Below are positions 10,536 through 19,750 of a stretch of DNA of 64,000 nt, piece after piece. A model generated the notes under the pieces. That model was not told the DNA's origin. It made no database searches and was given only the letters and a program-made list of their open reading frames with translations. The position numbers and the translations under genes were made by a program. Each line of letters starts with the position of its first letter. The first letter of the stretch is position 1. Origin of the DNA: Comamonadaceae bacterium OTU4NAUVB1 (GTDB taxonomy: Bacteria; Pseudomonadota; Gammaproteobacteria; Burkholderiales; Burkholderiaceae_C). The DNA is taken from positions 1,736,001-1,800,000 of the forward strand of contig CP099605.1 in NCBI GenBank assembly GCA_024372625.1, given 5' to 3'.

Positions 10536-11114
10536 CTAGCCGCCCGGCTGACGCAATTCACGGTGCTTGATCAGCTTGGCTGGATTGCCGGCATAGACGC
10601 CCCATGGTTCGAGCGAACGGAAAGCCACGCCACGCGCGCCCAGGACCACGCCTTCTCCGACATCCACGCCCGGTCCCACGAATGCTTCCGCGGCGATCCA
10701 GGCCCGCGCGCCGATGGTGATCGGTCGCGTCGTGAGCTGGAACGCCGGCGAGGCGATGTCGTGCGACCCCGCGCACAGGTGCGCGCCCTGCGACACGATC
10801 GCGTCATGTCCGATGCGGATCGGCGCCATGTTGTAGCAATTGACGCGCGGTCCGATGAGCGCACGCTCGTCCATGTGGAGATGGGGCGGATACCAGACTT
10901 TGGCCGTGCCGCGGACGTCGCTTCCCGGCGCCATCGTCGCGCCGAACGTCCGCAGCAGGAAGCGGCGCCAGGCGCGCAGCGGCGGCGGTGTCCACGAGGC
11001 GAGCAGGGCCCAGGTCAGCATCCAGAGGGCGCGCAGCAGCCGGTTGGAGAGCGGGAAGCTCGGACCGCCGCCGAGAGGGTTGGATCGCTCGGCGTCGAGT
11101 GGTTGGAGTGCCAT
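10536..11114 (-). CDS. WcaF-like putative acetyltransferase (left-handed beta helix)
   Basis: A 192-residue protein with the WcaF/NodL-type hexapeptide acyltransferase layout: an N-terminal lead with WMLTWALLASWTPPPLRAWRR, then imperfect hexapeptide turns (VRGTAKVWYPPHLHMDERALIGPRV; printed here only in short parts) and GVYAGNPAKLIKHR at the end. Such enzymes O-acetylate sugars, often in exopolysaccharide clusters, but here no polysaccharide genes are adjacent. The His in AGSHDI is the expected catalytic residue. The start ATG lacks a clear ribosome-binding site. Confidence 0.8.
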   Translation of the reverse strand: MALQPLDAERSNPLGGGPSFPLSNRLLRALWMLTWALLASWTPPPLRAWRRFLLRTFGATMAPGSDVRGTAKVWYPPHLHMDERALIGPRVNCYNMAPIRIGHDAIVSQGAHLCAGSHDIASPAFQLTTRPITIGARAWIAAEAFVGPGVDVGEGVVLGARGVAFRSLEPWGVYAGNPAKLIKHRELRQPGG

Positions 11115-11162
11115 GGTGGGTGGATCGAGTGGATTGGAATCGTCTGAGGGACGAGGGCGTGG

Positions 11163-11642
11163 TCAGCGGCTGCGGCTCTTCATGGCACGCTCGACTTCCC
11201 GCTTGCCTTCGCGGTCCTTGATGGTGTCGCGCTTGTCGTGTTCGGCCTTGCCCTTGGCCAGGGCGATCTCGCACTTCACCTTGCCGGCTTTCCAGTGCAG
11301 GTTCAGTGGAACGAGCGTGTAGCCCTTCTGCTCGATCTTGCCGGTGAGCTTGCGGATCTGTTCCTTGTGAAGCAACAGCTTCTTGGTGCGGACCGAGTCC
11401 GGCGTGGTGTGCGTGGAGGCACTGCGCAACGGATTGATCTGGCAGCCGACGATGAACATCTCGCCGTCACGGATCATCACGTAGCCGTCGGTCAGCTGCA
11501 CCTTGCCTTCGCGCAGCGACTTCACTTCCCAGCCTTCGAGTACCAGGCCCGCTTCGAAGCGCTCCTCGAAGAAGTAGTTGTATGCCGCCTTCTTGTTGTC
11601 GGCGATTCGCGAGGAGGGATCTTGGGTTTTCTTGGTGGCCAT
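11163..11642 (-). CDS. smpB: SsrA-binding protein SmpB
   Basis: SmpB binds tmRNA and brings it to stalled ribosomes for trans-translation. The 159-residue product has the conserved OB-fold core with [34 protein letters not shown], and a basic C-terminal tail starting at [20 protein letters not shown] that inserts in the empty mRNA channel. It is divergent from ratA, a common arrangement in proteobacteria. The tmRNA gene itself is not in the window. Confidence 0.97.
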   Translation of the reverse strand: MATKKTQDPSSRIADNKKAAYNYFFEERFEAGLVLEGWEVKSLREGKVQLTDGYVMIRDGEMFIVGCQINPLRSASTHTTPDSVRTKKLLLHKEQIRKLTGKIEQKGYTLVPLNLHWKAGKVKCEIALAKGKAEHDKRDTIKDREGKREVERAMKSRSR

Positions 11643-11705
11643 GGCTGTCTGATGTTGGGTCGCATGCCATCAATACAATCGAAGCGCACACACCGTGCCG
11701 ATTCT

Positions 11706-12155
11706 ATGAAAACCGTTCACAAGTCAGTCCTCATTTGGTACACCGCCGAAGAGATGTACGCCCTGGTCACTGACGTGGCGAGCTATCCCCAGTTCCTTCC
11801 CTGGTGCGACAGGACCCGTGTGCTCGACGCGGACGATGCGGGCATGACCGCCGAGATCGGCCTGTCCTTCGGGGGCATGCGGCAGAAGTTCACGACCCGC
11901 AACACGCACGTCCCTGGACGCGAGGTCCGCTTGAAGCTGGTCGATGGTCCATTCTCCAACCTCGATGGCATCTGGAAGTTCGAACCCGTGGGCGAGGCCG
12001 GCGAGCGGGCCTGCCGGGTCGAACTCGACCTGAGCTATGGCTTCAGCAACTTCGCGCTCCAGGCCGTCGTGGGGCCGGTCTTCGACAAGGTGGCGTCGAG
12101 TCTGGTCGAAGCCTTCGTCAAGCGAGCTGAACAGGTCTACGGCGCCACGACTTGA
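11706..12155 (+). CDS. ratA: RatA-like ubiquinone-binding START-domain protein
   Basis: A 149-residue SRPBCC/START-fold protein of the COQ10/RatA family, with SVLIWYTAEEMYALVTDVASYPQFLPWC at its start and FKVEPVGE-like strands and a C-terminal helix (VASSLVEAFVKRAEQVYG). Homologues bind coenzyme Q in respiration; in E. coli RatA has been described as a ribosome-association inhibitor. Divergent from smpB and overlapping rnfH by four bases. The ATG at 11706 starts the family-conserved region; the frame is open upstream but that lies opposite smpB. A TACAAT box at 11674-11679 is a possible -10. Confidence 0.9.
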   Translation: MKTVHKSVLIWYTAEEMYALVTDVASYPQFLPWCDRTRVLDADDAGMTAEIGLSFGGMRQKFTTRNTHVPGREVRLKLVDGPFSNLDGIWKFEPVGEAGERACRVELDLSYGFSNFALQAVVGPVFDKVASSLVEAFVKRAEQVYGATT

Positions 12156-12490
12156 CGACCATCGTCATCACGCTCGTGTGTTCGCCCGCGCCTCGGGAGG
12201 TGTTCGAGCAGATCTTCGACATCGCGCCGGGAACGACGATCGCGGACGCGGTGGCCGCCAGCGCGCTGACCGATCGTTTTCCGGACCTCGACTGGCGTGC
12301 CATGACACCGGGTGTCTGGGGCAAGGTGTGCGAATGGCGTCGTGTGCTGGCCGACGGCGATCGCCTGGAGTTGTGTCGGCCGTTGACGGTCGACCCCAAA
12401 GTGGCCCGGCGCGAGCGCTTTCAGCGCCAGGGCGCCCGCACCACCGGATTGTTCGCACGCCGTCGAGAAGGCGGGAAGGCCGGCTACTGA
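12152..12490 (+). CDS. RnfH family protein (RatB)
   Basis: A 112-residue UPF0125/RnfH protein with a ubiquitin-like beta-grasp fold, seen in ITLVCSPAPREVFEQIF and RVLADGDRLELCRPLTVDPK. Its function is unclear; it is regularly paired with ratA. It begins at a TTG whose last bases are the stop of ratA (TTGA, four-base overlap), so its translation is probably coupled to ratA. The Arg-rich tail is typical. Confidence 0.88.
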   Translation: MTTIVITLVCSPAPREVFEQIFDIAPGTTIADAVAASALTDRFPDLDWRAMTPGVWGKVCEWRRVLADGDRLELCRPLTVDPKVARRERFQRQGARTTGLFARRREGGKAGY

Positions 12491-12539
12491 GTCCGGCGAT
12501 CGCGGCGTGGGGGGCGACGCGGTTCCTGGGCGCGGATGC

Positions 12540-13061
12540 TCAGCTGCATTCGCCGTCGATGATCGACTGGAGACGTCGGTTTTCGGCTTCCCGGGCGCCG
12601 TCGTCCATGATTTCGCGTTCGCCATTGGCGTTGATGCGGGCGATGCGGATGCCGCTGTCGAAGGTGGCTCTGCCCTGACGGGCCCGTGCGCAGTTGTCGG
12701 CCCTGGTCCTGGCGATGCGTTCGGCCTCGGCCATCTGGCGGGCCTTCTCTGCATCTTCGGCGCGGCGCGTCTTCTCCTCGAGTTCCCGGTCGACACCCGA
12801 AGGCCGGGTCAACCCGGCCGGGGCACTCGCGCGCGACTGCGCCGCCGATGCGGGCGTGGCCGGCACCGGAGGTGAGGCCGGTGTCGTGATCGAAGCGGAA
12901 TTCCCAGGACGACGCACGATGTTCTTCTCCGGCACGCTGATGGGTGGCGCCTGGTCGCTGAACACCTTCTTGCCATTGCTGTCGATCCACTGCCATTGCG
13001 CCGTGGCGGCCATCGACAGCATGCCCAGGCAGGCCAGCACGAGACGACGCGAATTTTTCAT
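12540..13061 (-). CDS. DUF4124 domain-containing exported protein
   Basis: A 173-residue protein with a signal peptide (about residues 1-21, ending SMAATA) followed immediately by the DUF4124 signature ([18 protein letters not shown]). A proline/alanine/serine-rich middle and a charged helical segment (about residues 95-130, [18 protein letters not shown]) follow, and it ends in a short Cys-containing tail. DUF4124 proteins are common periplasmic proteins of unknown role in betaproteobacteria. It is convergent with rnfH and divergent from guaB. Confidence 0.88.
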   Translation of the reverse strand: MKNSRRLVLACLGMLSMAATAQWQWIDSNGKKVFSDQAPPISVPEKNIVRRPGNSASITTPASPPVPATPASAAQSRASAPAGLTRPSGVDRELEEKTRRAEDAEKARQMAEAERIARTRADNCARARQGRATFDSGIRIARINANGEREIMDDGAREAENRRLQSIIDGECS

Positions 13062-13205
13062 CGGTGGCAGTTTAGCCCCGCCTCGCCCGCATGGAAACGA
13101 AACGGGGCGTCGTCGCCGAGGCCTGGCGCAGTCGCCCTGCGGGCGCGGCGCGCGTGCGAATGCGTGCGCCGCGCTCGTTACAATCCTTCTTTTGGAGCCT
13201 CACCC

Positions 13206-14675
13206 ATGCGCCTTCTAGGCAAAGCGCTCACCTTCGACGATGTGTTGCTGGTGCCAGCGTTCTCTCAGGTCCTGCCCAAGGACACCTCCCTCGCCACCCG
13301 GTTCTCCCGCAACATCTCGTTGAATCTGCCACTGATCTCGGCGGCCATGGACACCGTGACCGAAGCCCGCCTCGCGATCGCGATCGCGCAGGAAGGCGGC
13401 ATCGGGATCGTGCACAAGAACCTCACGGCACAGCAACAGGCGGCGGAGGTAGCGCGCGTCAAACGCTATGAATCCGGCGTCCTGCGCGACCCGGTGGTCA
13501 TCACCCCGGCTCATTCGGTGCGGCAGGTCATGGCGCTTTCCGAGCAACTGGGGATTTCCGGCTTTCCGGTGGTCGATGCTGGCAAGGTGGTGGGCATCGT
13601 GACCGGGCGCGATCTGCGCTTCGAGAACCGCCACGACGTGCCGGTCAGCGAGATCATGACGCCCCGCGACCGGCTCATCACGGTGCCCGACGGCACCACG
13701 CTCGCCGATGCGAAGGCGCTGCTGAACAAGTACAAGCTCGAGCGCCTTCTGGTGATCAACGACGATTGGGAGCTCAAGGGCCTCATCACCGTCAAGGACA
13801 TCACCAAGCAGACCACGTTCCCCAATGCCGCACGGGACGCCAACGGTCGCCTGCGCGTGGGTGCGGCGGTCGGCGTGGGCGAGGGCACGGAAGAGCGCGT
13901 CGAGGCGCTGGTGCGCGCCGGGGTCGACGCCATCGTGGTCGACACCGCCCATGGGCACAGCAAGGGCGTGATCGAGCGCGTGCGCTGGGTCAAGCAGAAC
14001 TATCCGCAGATCGACGTGGTCGGCGGCAACATCGCCACGGGCGACGCTGCGCGAGCCCTGGCCGATGCGGGCGCAGATGCGGTGAAGGTGGGCATCGGTC
14101 CGGGATCGATCTGCACGACCCGCATCGTCGCCGGCGTGGGCGTGCCGCAGATCATGGCGGTCGACAGCGTGGCGACCGCGCTGCAAGGCACAGGCGTGCC
14201 CCTGATCTCCGACGGTGGGGTGCGCTACTCGGGTGACATCGCCAAGGCCTTGGCCGCCGGTGCGAGCACGGTGATGATGGGCAGCATGTTCGCCGGCACC
14301 GAAGAGGCTCCCGGCGAGATCGTTCTGTATCAGGGCCGCAGCTACAAGAGCTACCGTGGCATGGGCTCCATCGGTGCCATGCAGCAGGGCAGCGCAGATC
14401 GCTATTTTCAGGAATCGAGCACCGGCAACCCCAACACGGACAAGCTGGTGCCTGAAGGCATCGAAGGACGTGTTCCGTACAAGGGCTCGATCGTCTCCAT
14501 CATTTATCAGATGGCCGGTGGTGTTCGCGCCAGCATGGGCTACTGCGGCTGCGCCACCATCGACGAGATGAAGGAGCGCGCCGAGTTCGTCGAGATCACG
14601 TCGGCTGGCATCCGAGAGAGTCACGTGCACGACGTGCAGATCACGAAGGAAGCCCCCAACTACCGGGCTTCCTGA
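13206..14675 (+). CDS. guaB: IMP dehydrogenase
   Basis: Oxidises IMP to XMP with NAD+, the committing step of GMP synthesis. The 489-residue product has the TIM barrel split by two CBS domains (about residues 95-205, [17 protein letters not shown] and [13 protein letters not shown]). The catalytic Cys303 lies in [10 protein letters not shown], and the flap region contains RGMGSIGAM. The ATG at 13206 fits family starts. A TACAAT box at 13179-13184 is a possible -10. It is followed by guaA, the next enzyme of the pathway, after 67 bases. Confidence 0.98.
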   Translation: MRLLGKALTFDDVLLVPAFSQVLPKDTSLATRFSRNISLNLPLISAAMDTVTEARLAIAIAQEGGIGIVHKNLTAQQQAAEVARVKRYESGVLRDPVVITPAHSVRQVMALSEQLGISGFPVVDAGKVVGIVTGRDLRFENRHDVPVSEIMTPRDRLITVPDGTTLADAKALLNKYKLERLLVINDDWELKGLITVKDITKQTTFPNAARDANGRLRVGAAVGVGEGTEERVEALVRAGVDAIVVDTAHGHSKGVIERVRWVKQNYPQIDVVGGNIATGDAARALADAGADAVKVGIGPGSICTTRIVAGVGVPQIMAVDSVATALQGTGVPLISDGGVRYSGDIAKALAAGASTVMMGSMFAGTEEAPGEIVLYQGRSYKSYRGMGSIGAMQQGSADRYFQESSTGNPNTDKLVPEGIEGRVPYKGSIVSIIYQMAGGVRASMGYCGCATIDEMKERAEFVEITSAGIRESHVHDVQITKEAPNYRAS

Positions 14676-14742
14676 ACAGGTTCACTCCATCCCCACATCG
14701 CACGCCGCGACGAGTCACGGCGTGCCTCGGCGATCACCATCG

Positions 14743-16353
14743 ATGCATCAAAAAATCCTCATCCTCGACTTCGGCTCGCAAGTCACCCAGTTGATCGCAC
14801 GACGCGTGCGCGAAGCCCATGTGCTGAGCGAGGTCCATCCGTGCGACGTCACCGACGAGTGGATCCGCGAATACGCCAAGGACGGCTCGGTCAAGGGCGT
14901 GATCCTGTCGGGCAGCCATGCCAGCGTCTACGAGGAATCGACGGACAAGGCGCCCCAATCGGTGTTCGAGCTCGGCGTGCCGGTGCTCGGCATCTGCTAT
15001 GGCATGCAGACCATGGCGCACCAGCTCGGCGGCAAGGTCGAGAGCGGTCACCAGCGCGAGTTCGGCTTCGCTTCGGTGAGCGCGCGTGGTCACACGGCAC
15101 TGCTCGACGGGATCGCCGACTTCACGACCGACGAAGGCTCGGGCATGCTGGACGTCTGGATGAGCCATGGCGACAAGGTCACCGAACTGCCGCCTGGCTT
15201 CCGTCTGATGGCCTCGACCGAGAGCTGTCCGATCGCCGGCATGGCCGATGACGTGCGCCGCTTCTACGCCGTGCAGTTCCACCCCGAAGTCACGCACACC
15301 AAGCAGGGACAGGCGATCCTGGAGCGCTTCGTCCTCGGGATCTGCCAGGCCCGTCCCGACTGGGTGATGCGCGACCACATCGCCGAGGCCGTGGCGCTGA
15401 TTCGCGAACAGGTCGGGGACGAGGAGGTGATCCTGGGGCTTTCGGGTGGTGTCGATTCATCGGTCGCGGCCGCCTTGATCCATCGCGCCATCGGCGATCA
15501 GCTCACCTGCGTGTTCGTCGATCACGGGTTGCTGCGTCTCAACGAAGGTGACGTGGTGATGGACATGTTCGTCGGCAAACTGCATGCCAAGGTGATCCGC
15601 GTCGACGCGAGCGACTTGTTCCTCGGCAAGCTCGCCGGCGTGAGCGATCCCGAAGCCAAGCGCAAGATCATCGGTGGCGAGTTCGTCACCGTGTTCAAGC
15701 AGGAGGCCGCCAAGCTCCTGAGCGCCGGTGCCAAGGGCGCGAAATGGCTGGCGCAGGGCACGATCTATCCGGACGTCATCGAGTCCGGCGGTGCGAAGAG
15801 CAAGAAGGCCGTCACGATCAAGAGCCACCACAACGTGGGCGGTCTGCCCGCGCAGCTCGGCCTGAAGCTGCTGGAGCCGTTGCGCGATCTGTTCAAGGAC
15901 GAGGTGCGGGAGTTGGGCGTCGCGCTCGGTCTCCCGCCCGAGATGGTGTATCGCCATCCGTTTCCCGGTCCGGGGCTGGGCGTTCGGATCCTGGGGGAAG
16001 TGAAGAAGGAATACGCCGATCTGCTGCGACGGGCCGATCACATCTTCATCGAGGAGTTGCGCAATTTCCAGGATCCGGCGACCGGCAAGAGCTGGTACGA
16101 CCTTACCAGTCAGGCATTCACCGTCTTTCTGCCCGTCAAGAGCGTCGGGGTGATGGGTGATGGCCGCACCTACGACTATGTCGTCGCGTTGCGTGCGGTG
16201 CAGACCAGTGATTTCATGACCGCCGACTGGGCCGAATTGCCCTACGCACTCCTGAAGAAGGTATCGGGACGGATCATCAACGAAGTGCGTGGCATCAATC
16301 GCGTCACCTACGACGTGAGTTCCAAGCCGCCGGCGACCATCGAGTGGGAATGA
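14743..16353 (+). CDS. guaA: GMP synthase (glutamine-hydrolysing)
   Basis: Converts XMP to GMP using glutamine and ATP. The 536-residue protein has an N-terminal class I glutamine amidotransferase domain (nucleophile Cys85 in GICYGMQ, His and Glu in FHPEVTH) and an ATP pyrophosphatase domain with the P-loop SGGVDSS near residue 234, ending in the conserved dimerisation domain PPATIEWE. I used the ATG at 14743; a GTG at 14722 is a less likely alternative. The 3' end of guaA is a known integration hotspot for genomic islands, which is relevant to the accessory-looking DNA that follows. Confidence 0.98.
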   Translation: MHQKILILDFGSQVTQLIARRVREAHVLSEVHPCDVTDEWIREYAKDGSVKGVILSGSHASVYEESTDKAPQSVFELGVPVLGICYGMQTMAHQLGGKVESGHQREFGFASVSARGHTALLDGIADFTTDEGSGMLDVWMSHGDKVTELPPGFRLMASTESCPIAGMADDVRRFYAVQFHPEVTHTKQGQAILERFVLGICQARPDWVMRDHIAEAVALIREQVGDEEVILGLSGGVDSSVAAALIHRAIGDQLTCVFVDHGLLRLNEGDVVMDMFVGKLHAKVIRVDASDLFLGKLAGVSDPEAKRKIIGGEFVTVFKQEAAKLLSAGAKGAKWLAQGTIYPDVIESGGAKSKKAVTIKSHHNVGGLPAQLGLKLLEPLRDLFKDEVRELGVALGLPPEMVYRHPFPGPGLGVRILGEVKKEYADLLRRADHIFIEELRNFQDPATGKSWYDLTSQAFTVFLPVKSVGVMGDGRTYDYVVALRAVQTSDFMTADWAELPYALLKKVSGRIINEVRGINRVTYDVSSKPPATIEWE

Positions 16354-16399
16354 CGCCACGGCCTCGCGGTAGCGAGCGGTCGATCCGACCACTCGCCAT

Positions 16400-16423
16400 T
16401 GACCACTGACCACTGACCACTGA
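16400..16423. repeat. Short tandem repeat, 7-bp unit TGACCAC
   Basis: Three full copies of TGACCAC followed by a partial TGA lie in the gap downstream of guaA. A further diverged copy (CGACCACT) lies just upstream at about 16387. The function is unknown; it may be replication slippage or a weak binding array. Confidence 0.8.
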
Positions 16424-16505
16424 ACAGACGGGCCCTGGCATCCTTGGCGAGGATGGCCGGTCTCTCGGTCGAGCACTCGGTACTTGCGTTTTTCCGTTTG
16501 CGTGA

Positions 16506-16520
16506 TGAGAATGGTTCTCA
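16506..16520. promoter_or_regulatory. Fur-box-like inverted repeat
   Basis: TGAGAAT-G-GTTCTCA is an imperfect 7-1-7 inverted repeat that matches the Fur consensus (TGATAAT-N-ATTATCA) at 11 of 14 arm positions. It lies 39 bases before the DUF2325 gene, where an iron-responsive repressor could act. No promoter boxes of good quality are visible around it. The assignment to Fur is inference. Confidence 0.55.
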
Positions 16521-16559
16521 ATTCTGTTAACCACGTCGTACAGACAGGCTCGGGAAAGC

Positions 16560-17195
16560 ATGGACATCGCCTCCAACCCATCCAGCTCGGTCATGGACGA
16601 GCATCGCGTCTTGGTGCGCCACTACGGTCGGACACAGTTGCGATGCAGCGAGTTGATCGAGCGACAAGCCGCTGAAATCAGCGTTCTACAGGCGCAGGCG
16701 ATTCGGTTGCGCGGGGCGCTGGTGGTGCGTGAGACGGCGCTTTCATGGGCGCGTGAAGCGCGACCGACGCTGGAAGCTGAGATCCCATCGCCAAGGAGCC
16801 GAGTGGTGCTGCTTCGCCGGATCGATTGGCTCGTCGAGCGCATCCAGGAGCTGATGCGGGAGCGGTTGCATTGGCAGTGGCGTCGTGATCAGGATCTGCC
16901 TATCGCGTCGTCGAATACCGAGGACGGCGTCATCGTCGCTGGCACCACAGTCTCGGCGGAGCCGCTCGGGACCGCCGAATGCACGGTCGACGATGTCGAG
17001 GCGTTCGAAGCCAGTCTGGTTACCGCCGATCTGGTGATCTGCCAGACGGGATGTCTCAGTCATGACGCCTACTGGCGGGTGCAGGACCATTGCAGGCGCA
17101 CGGGAAAAGCCTGCGTGGTGATGGCGCGTCCCGATGTGTTGCGGATCGTCCGGGTTCACGCGTCCGACCCGGCGGAGGCGCCGAACGACCGTTGA
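16560..17195 (+). CDS. DUF2325 domain-containing protein
   Basis: A 211-residue soluble protein. Residues about 1-110 are mostly charged helix (possible coiled coil, including RCSELIERQAAEISVLQAQ). The C-terminal part, DLVICQTGCLSHDAYWRVQD followed by CRRTGKACVVM, is the hallmark of DUF2325, whose Cys and His residues could bind metal. No function is established for the family. It stands alone between guaA and a convergent DUF72 gene, and a Fur-like palindrome precedes it. GGGAAA before the ATG is a usable ribosome-binding site. Confidence 0.75.
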   Translation: MDIASNPSSSVMDEHRVLVRHYGRTQLRCSELIERQAAEISVLQAQAIRLRGALVVRETALSWAREARPTLEAEIPSPRSRVVLLRRIDWLVERIQELMRERLHWQWRRDQDLPIASSNTEDGVIVAGTTVSAEPLGTAECTVDDVEAFEASLVTADLVICQTGCLSHDAYWRVQDHCRRTGKACVVMARPDVLRIVRVHASDPAEAPNDR

Positions 17196-17281
17196 AGGCA
17201 GCGTTCTGGACCGGTCTGGCGGATGAGCGCACGGCATCCGATGGGGCAGGATCTGCTCCCAGTCGGTGAACATCGCCTGGT

Positions 17282-18328
17282 TCAGAGGCCCTTGCGCACC
17301 GCTTCGGCCAGTGCCAGGACGCTCAAAGGTGCGGAGCCTTCGGCTTTGTTGTTGATCGTCACATACACCGGATGACCTGCCGCAGCCGTTCCGCGGATGA
17401 CGCGCGAGAGGTGATCGCGGGTCTCCGGGTCCGGATCCACCAAGCGATCGAATGGCTCGTACAGATCCTTGGCGACTTCGTAGCCATAGGCGCCATGGCG
17501 TCGATGCAGATTCCAGCGCGCGACCATTGGGCCGGGCCAGAGCGCCCGCAGCATCGGAAGTTGGGCTTCGATGGGGGGCATCTTCGCGTGCAGGCCGAGG
17601 CAGTAGGTCGCACCCGCCTCACGCAGCACCACTGCCAGCGCCGGTGAAACGAGTTCCGGATTACGGACTTCGACAGCCACCACGCCGTCCGGTGCGACGC
17701 AACGGATGGAGGGGAGGGCCTCCAGCATTCGGGACAGATCCGCGAGCACCAGCGGAAGTCTGGCGAGCATCGAGGCGGGCAACGGGCTCAATTGAAATAC
17801 CAGTGCACCGACCTTGGAGCCAAGGCCCTCCATGGCGGGACGAACGAATTCGCGAACGGCGATTTCCGGATCCAGGAACGCCTCATTGCGCTGCATGCCT
17901 CGACCCTGGTTGCCACGCAGCATGGCATCGGACAGGAGGTTCGGCGCTTTCACGACGAAGCGGAAGTCGTCCGGAACCTGCGCTGCCAACGTCGCATATT
18001 CGCTGCTGCTCAATGGCTTGTAGAACGACCGGTCGAGGCTGACGGTACGCAGCAAGGGATGCCGCGCATAGGCGGGCAGACCTTCGCGGGCGAGTTGACT
18101 GGCCTTGTACTCGTCAGCCCATACCACGCCTGCCCAACCTGGAAAGCCCCAGGACGACGTGCCGAGTCGGACCGCCTCCGGCAATGCCTTCGCCAGGTCG
18201 GTCACCTGTGCATCCGCGACCTGTGGCTCGACGCCGACACGGCTTGGCGCTGTGCTCCTGCCGGGCTTCACATGGCTTTGAATCGCTTCGACACGATCGG
18301 TCTCGTCGGGAAAAAGTGAGTCCTGCAT
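17282..18328 (-). CDS. DUF72 (YecE-like) domain protein
   Basis: A 348-residue protein of the DUF72/YecE family, which adopts a TIM-barrel fold of uncertain function. Family features are RLGTSSWGFPGW, TVSLDRSFYKPLSS, DFRFVVKAPNLLSD and FQLSPLP, with an N-terminal extension of about 55 polar residues. I chose the ATG at 18328 (MQDSLFPDETDRVEAI); an in-frame start at 18406 is possible but would add an unlikely lead. It is divergent from the small gene at 18421. Confidence 0.85.
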   Translation of the reverse strand: MQDSLFPDETDRVEAIQSHVKPGRSTAPSRVGVEPQVADAQVTDLAKALPEAVRLGTSSWGFPGWAGVVWADEYKASQLAREGLPAYARHPLLRTVSLDRSFYKPLSSSEYATLAAQVPDDFRFVVKAPNLLSDAMLRGNQGRGMQRNEAFLDPEIAVREFVRPAMEGLGSKVGALVFQLSPLPASMLARLPLVLADLSRMLEALPSIRCVAPDGVVAVEVRNPELVSPALAVVLREAGATYCLGLHAKMPPIEAQLPMLRALWPGPMVARWNLHRRHGAYGYEVAKDLYEPFDRLVDPDPETRDHLSRVIRGTAAAGHPVYVTINNKAEGSAPLSVLALAEAVRKGL

Positions 18329-18420
18329 GATGAGACGACGATTCTCGCTGTTGGATGCCAGGACGCGCGACGCAGAGGGTGAAAGACAATCTGCCCCGAA
18401 CAACATAAGGAGTGCCTCGC

Positions 18421-18642
18421 ATGCGTGGATTCGGACTCATCGGCATGGTCTTGGCATTGGCGATTCTCGTAGTGACATTGACACAGCGGCAGACAGCGCT
18501 CGAAGGCTCAGCGGCAAGGCCTCGTGCGTCGTCGGACGAAGCTGTCGGCGGGACGGCCCTTGGCGGGCAGGCGCGACAGGACTTGCAGCAGGCATTGGAC
18601 GCTGCGATGCGAGCCCCACGTTCCGATCCCGACGCGCAATGA
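18421..18642 (+). CDS. Small single-pass membrane protein, unknown
   Basis: A 73-residue protein with one N-terminal hydrophobic segment (MRGFGLIGMVLALAILVVTL) followed by a polar tail. It may be a signal-anchored envelope protein. AAGGAG stands nine bases before the ATG. Its TGA overlaps the ATG of tadA (ATGA), so the two are translationally coupled. I do not recognise the family; similar small genes before tadA seem to occur in related bacteria, but that is recollection, not proof. Confidence 0.65.
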   Translation: MRGFGLIGMVLALAILVVTLTQRQTALEGSAARPRASSDEAVGGTALGGQARQDLQQALDAAMRAPRSDPDAQ

Positions 18643-19721
18643 CGACCGATGCCCACTGGATGAGTTTTGCCCTCGAGGAGGCACGGCTGGCAGGGGAGGC
18701 CGGTGAGGTGCCGGTCGGGGCGATCCTGGTCAAGGATGGTGCGATCGTCGCCACCGGACGCAACTGTCCGGTGACGTCGTCCGACCCGTGCGCGCATGCC
18801 GAGATCCATGCGCTGCGTGCCGGTGCCGCGTTGCTCGGGAACTACCGGCTCGACGGGTGCGAGCTTTTCGTCACGCTCGAGCCCTGCGCCATGTGCGCCG
18901 GCGCCATTCTCCACGCGCGGATTGCCCGGGTCGTGTACGGTGCACGCGACCCGAAAACCGGCGCGGCAGGGTCCGTGCTGGACCTTTTCGCGCTGCCTCG
19001 CCTGAACCACCACACCCGCGTCCAGGGCGGCGTCCTGGAGGAGCGCAGTGCCGAACTGCTCCAATCCTTCTTTCAGGCAAGACGCGATGAATCGCGTCGT
19101 CGCGCGAGACCGTTGCGTCATGACGGCTTGCGCACGCCGTCGCAGTGCTTCGCCGGTCTGACCGATTGGGCATGTGCCGCCTCGTGGTCCAAGTTCGGTT
19201 ATGTGCAAAACGGCTGGCGAATGCACTGGCTTGATAGTTCTGCTAACGGCTGTAGCGTTTTCAAAAACACGGTGATCTGCCTTCATGGACCGGGGCAATG
19301 GAGCTACCTGTTCAGACATCTGATGGCGGTTCCTGACATCCGTTGGCTGGCGCCTGATCTGGTCGGTTTTGGAAAAAGTGACAAGCCGAAGCGAGCGTCG
19401 GTTCACAGTTGGGGCTGGCACTGCGAAACGGTTCTGGAATGGCTGGACGCCTGTCAGTCGCAACCCGTGCGAATCGTGCATGCCGCGAGCGCAATGCCGC
19501 TTGTCGAACTGCTGCTCGATAGAGCGCCGCACAGGTTTGCGACGGCATCACCTGCGGTGGTTCCAGATGACCACGCAGGCGATGTCTCGGCAGCTTGGCG
19601 CGCCCCGTTTCCCGATCGCGGTCATGAAGCGGCGTTGATCGCGCTGGGGCGGGGGGACACCGAATCTTCGGGTCCGACCCTGGCGCAGGCGACGGAGTTT
19701 GGTCAGGCCCTTCGAAGTTGA
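18639..19721 (+). CDS. tadA: tRNA adenosine(34) deaminase TadA fused to a degenerate haloalkane-dehalogenase-like domain
   Basis: Residues 1-155 are a complete TadA: HAEIHAL at residues 53-59 (zinc His and catalytic Glu55) and PCAMC with Cys83 and Cys86. TadA makes inosine 34 in tRNA-Arg. Residues about 165-360 resemble the alpha/beta hydrolases fused to TadA in related Burkholderiales: ICLHGPGQWSYL replaces an HGNPAWSYL-type oxyanion motif and DLVGFGKSDKPKR is kept. The nucleophile elbow (usually VQDWGG) is IVHAASAM, so the Asp is lost, and the C-terminal His region is missing. The fused domain is therefore probably inactive. The gene overlaps its neighbours on both sides. Confidence 0.9.
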   Translation: MTTDAHWMSFALEEARLAGEAGEVPVGAILVKDGAIVATGRNCPVTSSDPCAHAEIHALRAGAALLGNYRLDGCELFVTLEPCAMCAGAILHARIARVVYGARDPKTGAAGSVLDLFALPRLNHHTRVQGGVLEERSAELLQSFFQARRDESRRRARPLRHDGLRTPSQCFAGLTDWACAASWSKFGYVQNGWRMHWLDSSANGCSVFKNTVICLHGPGQWSYLFRHLMAVPDIRWLAPDLVGFGKSDKPKRASVHSWGWHCETVLEWLDACQSQPVRIVHAASAMPLVELLLDRAPHRFATASPAVVPDDHAGDVSAAWRAPFPDRGHEAALIALGRGDTESSGPTLAQATEFGQALRS

Positions 19722-19750
19722 ACGGAGTCGCCGATGGGATACTTCCGGCC

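Noticed and set aside
14645..14674. Hairpin at the guaB stop codon (GGAAGCCC with GGGCTTCC)
   Set aside because: The stem is good but there is no T-run, and it is part of the guaB coding end; guaA follows after 67 bases. Not called as a terminator.
16400..16423. The TGACCAC repeats as a CRISPR array
   Set aside because: The unit is 7 bp without spacers, far too short for CRISPR repeats; no cas genes are present.
18327..18638. Upstream extension of the tadA frame
   Set aside because: The open frame begins inside the DUF72 gene region and overlaps the small membrane protein; the family start is the ATG at 18639.
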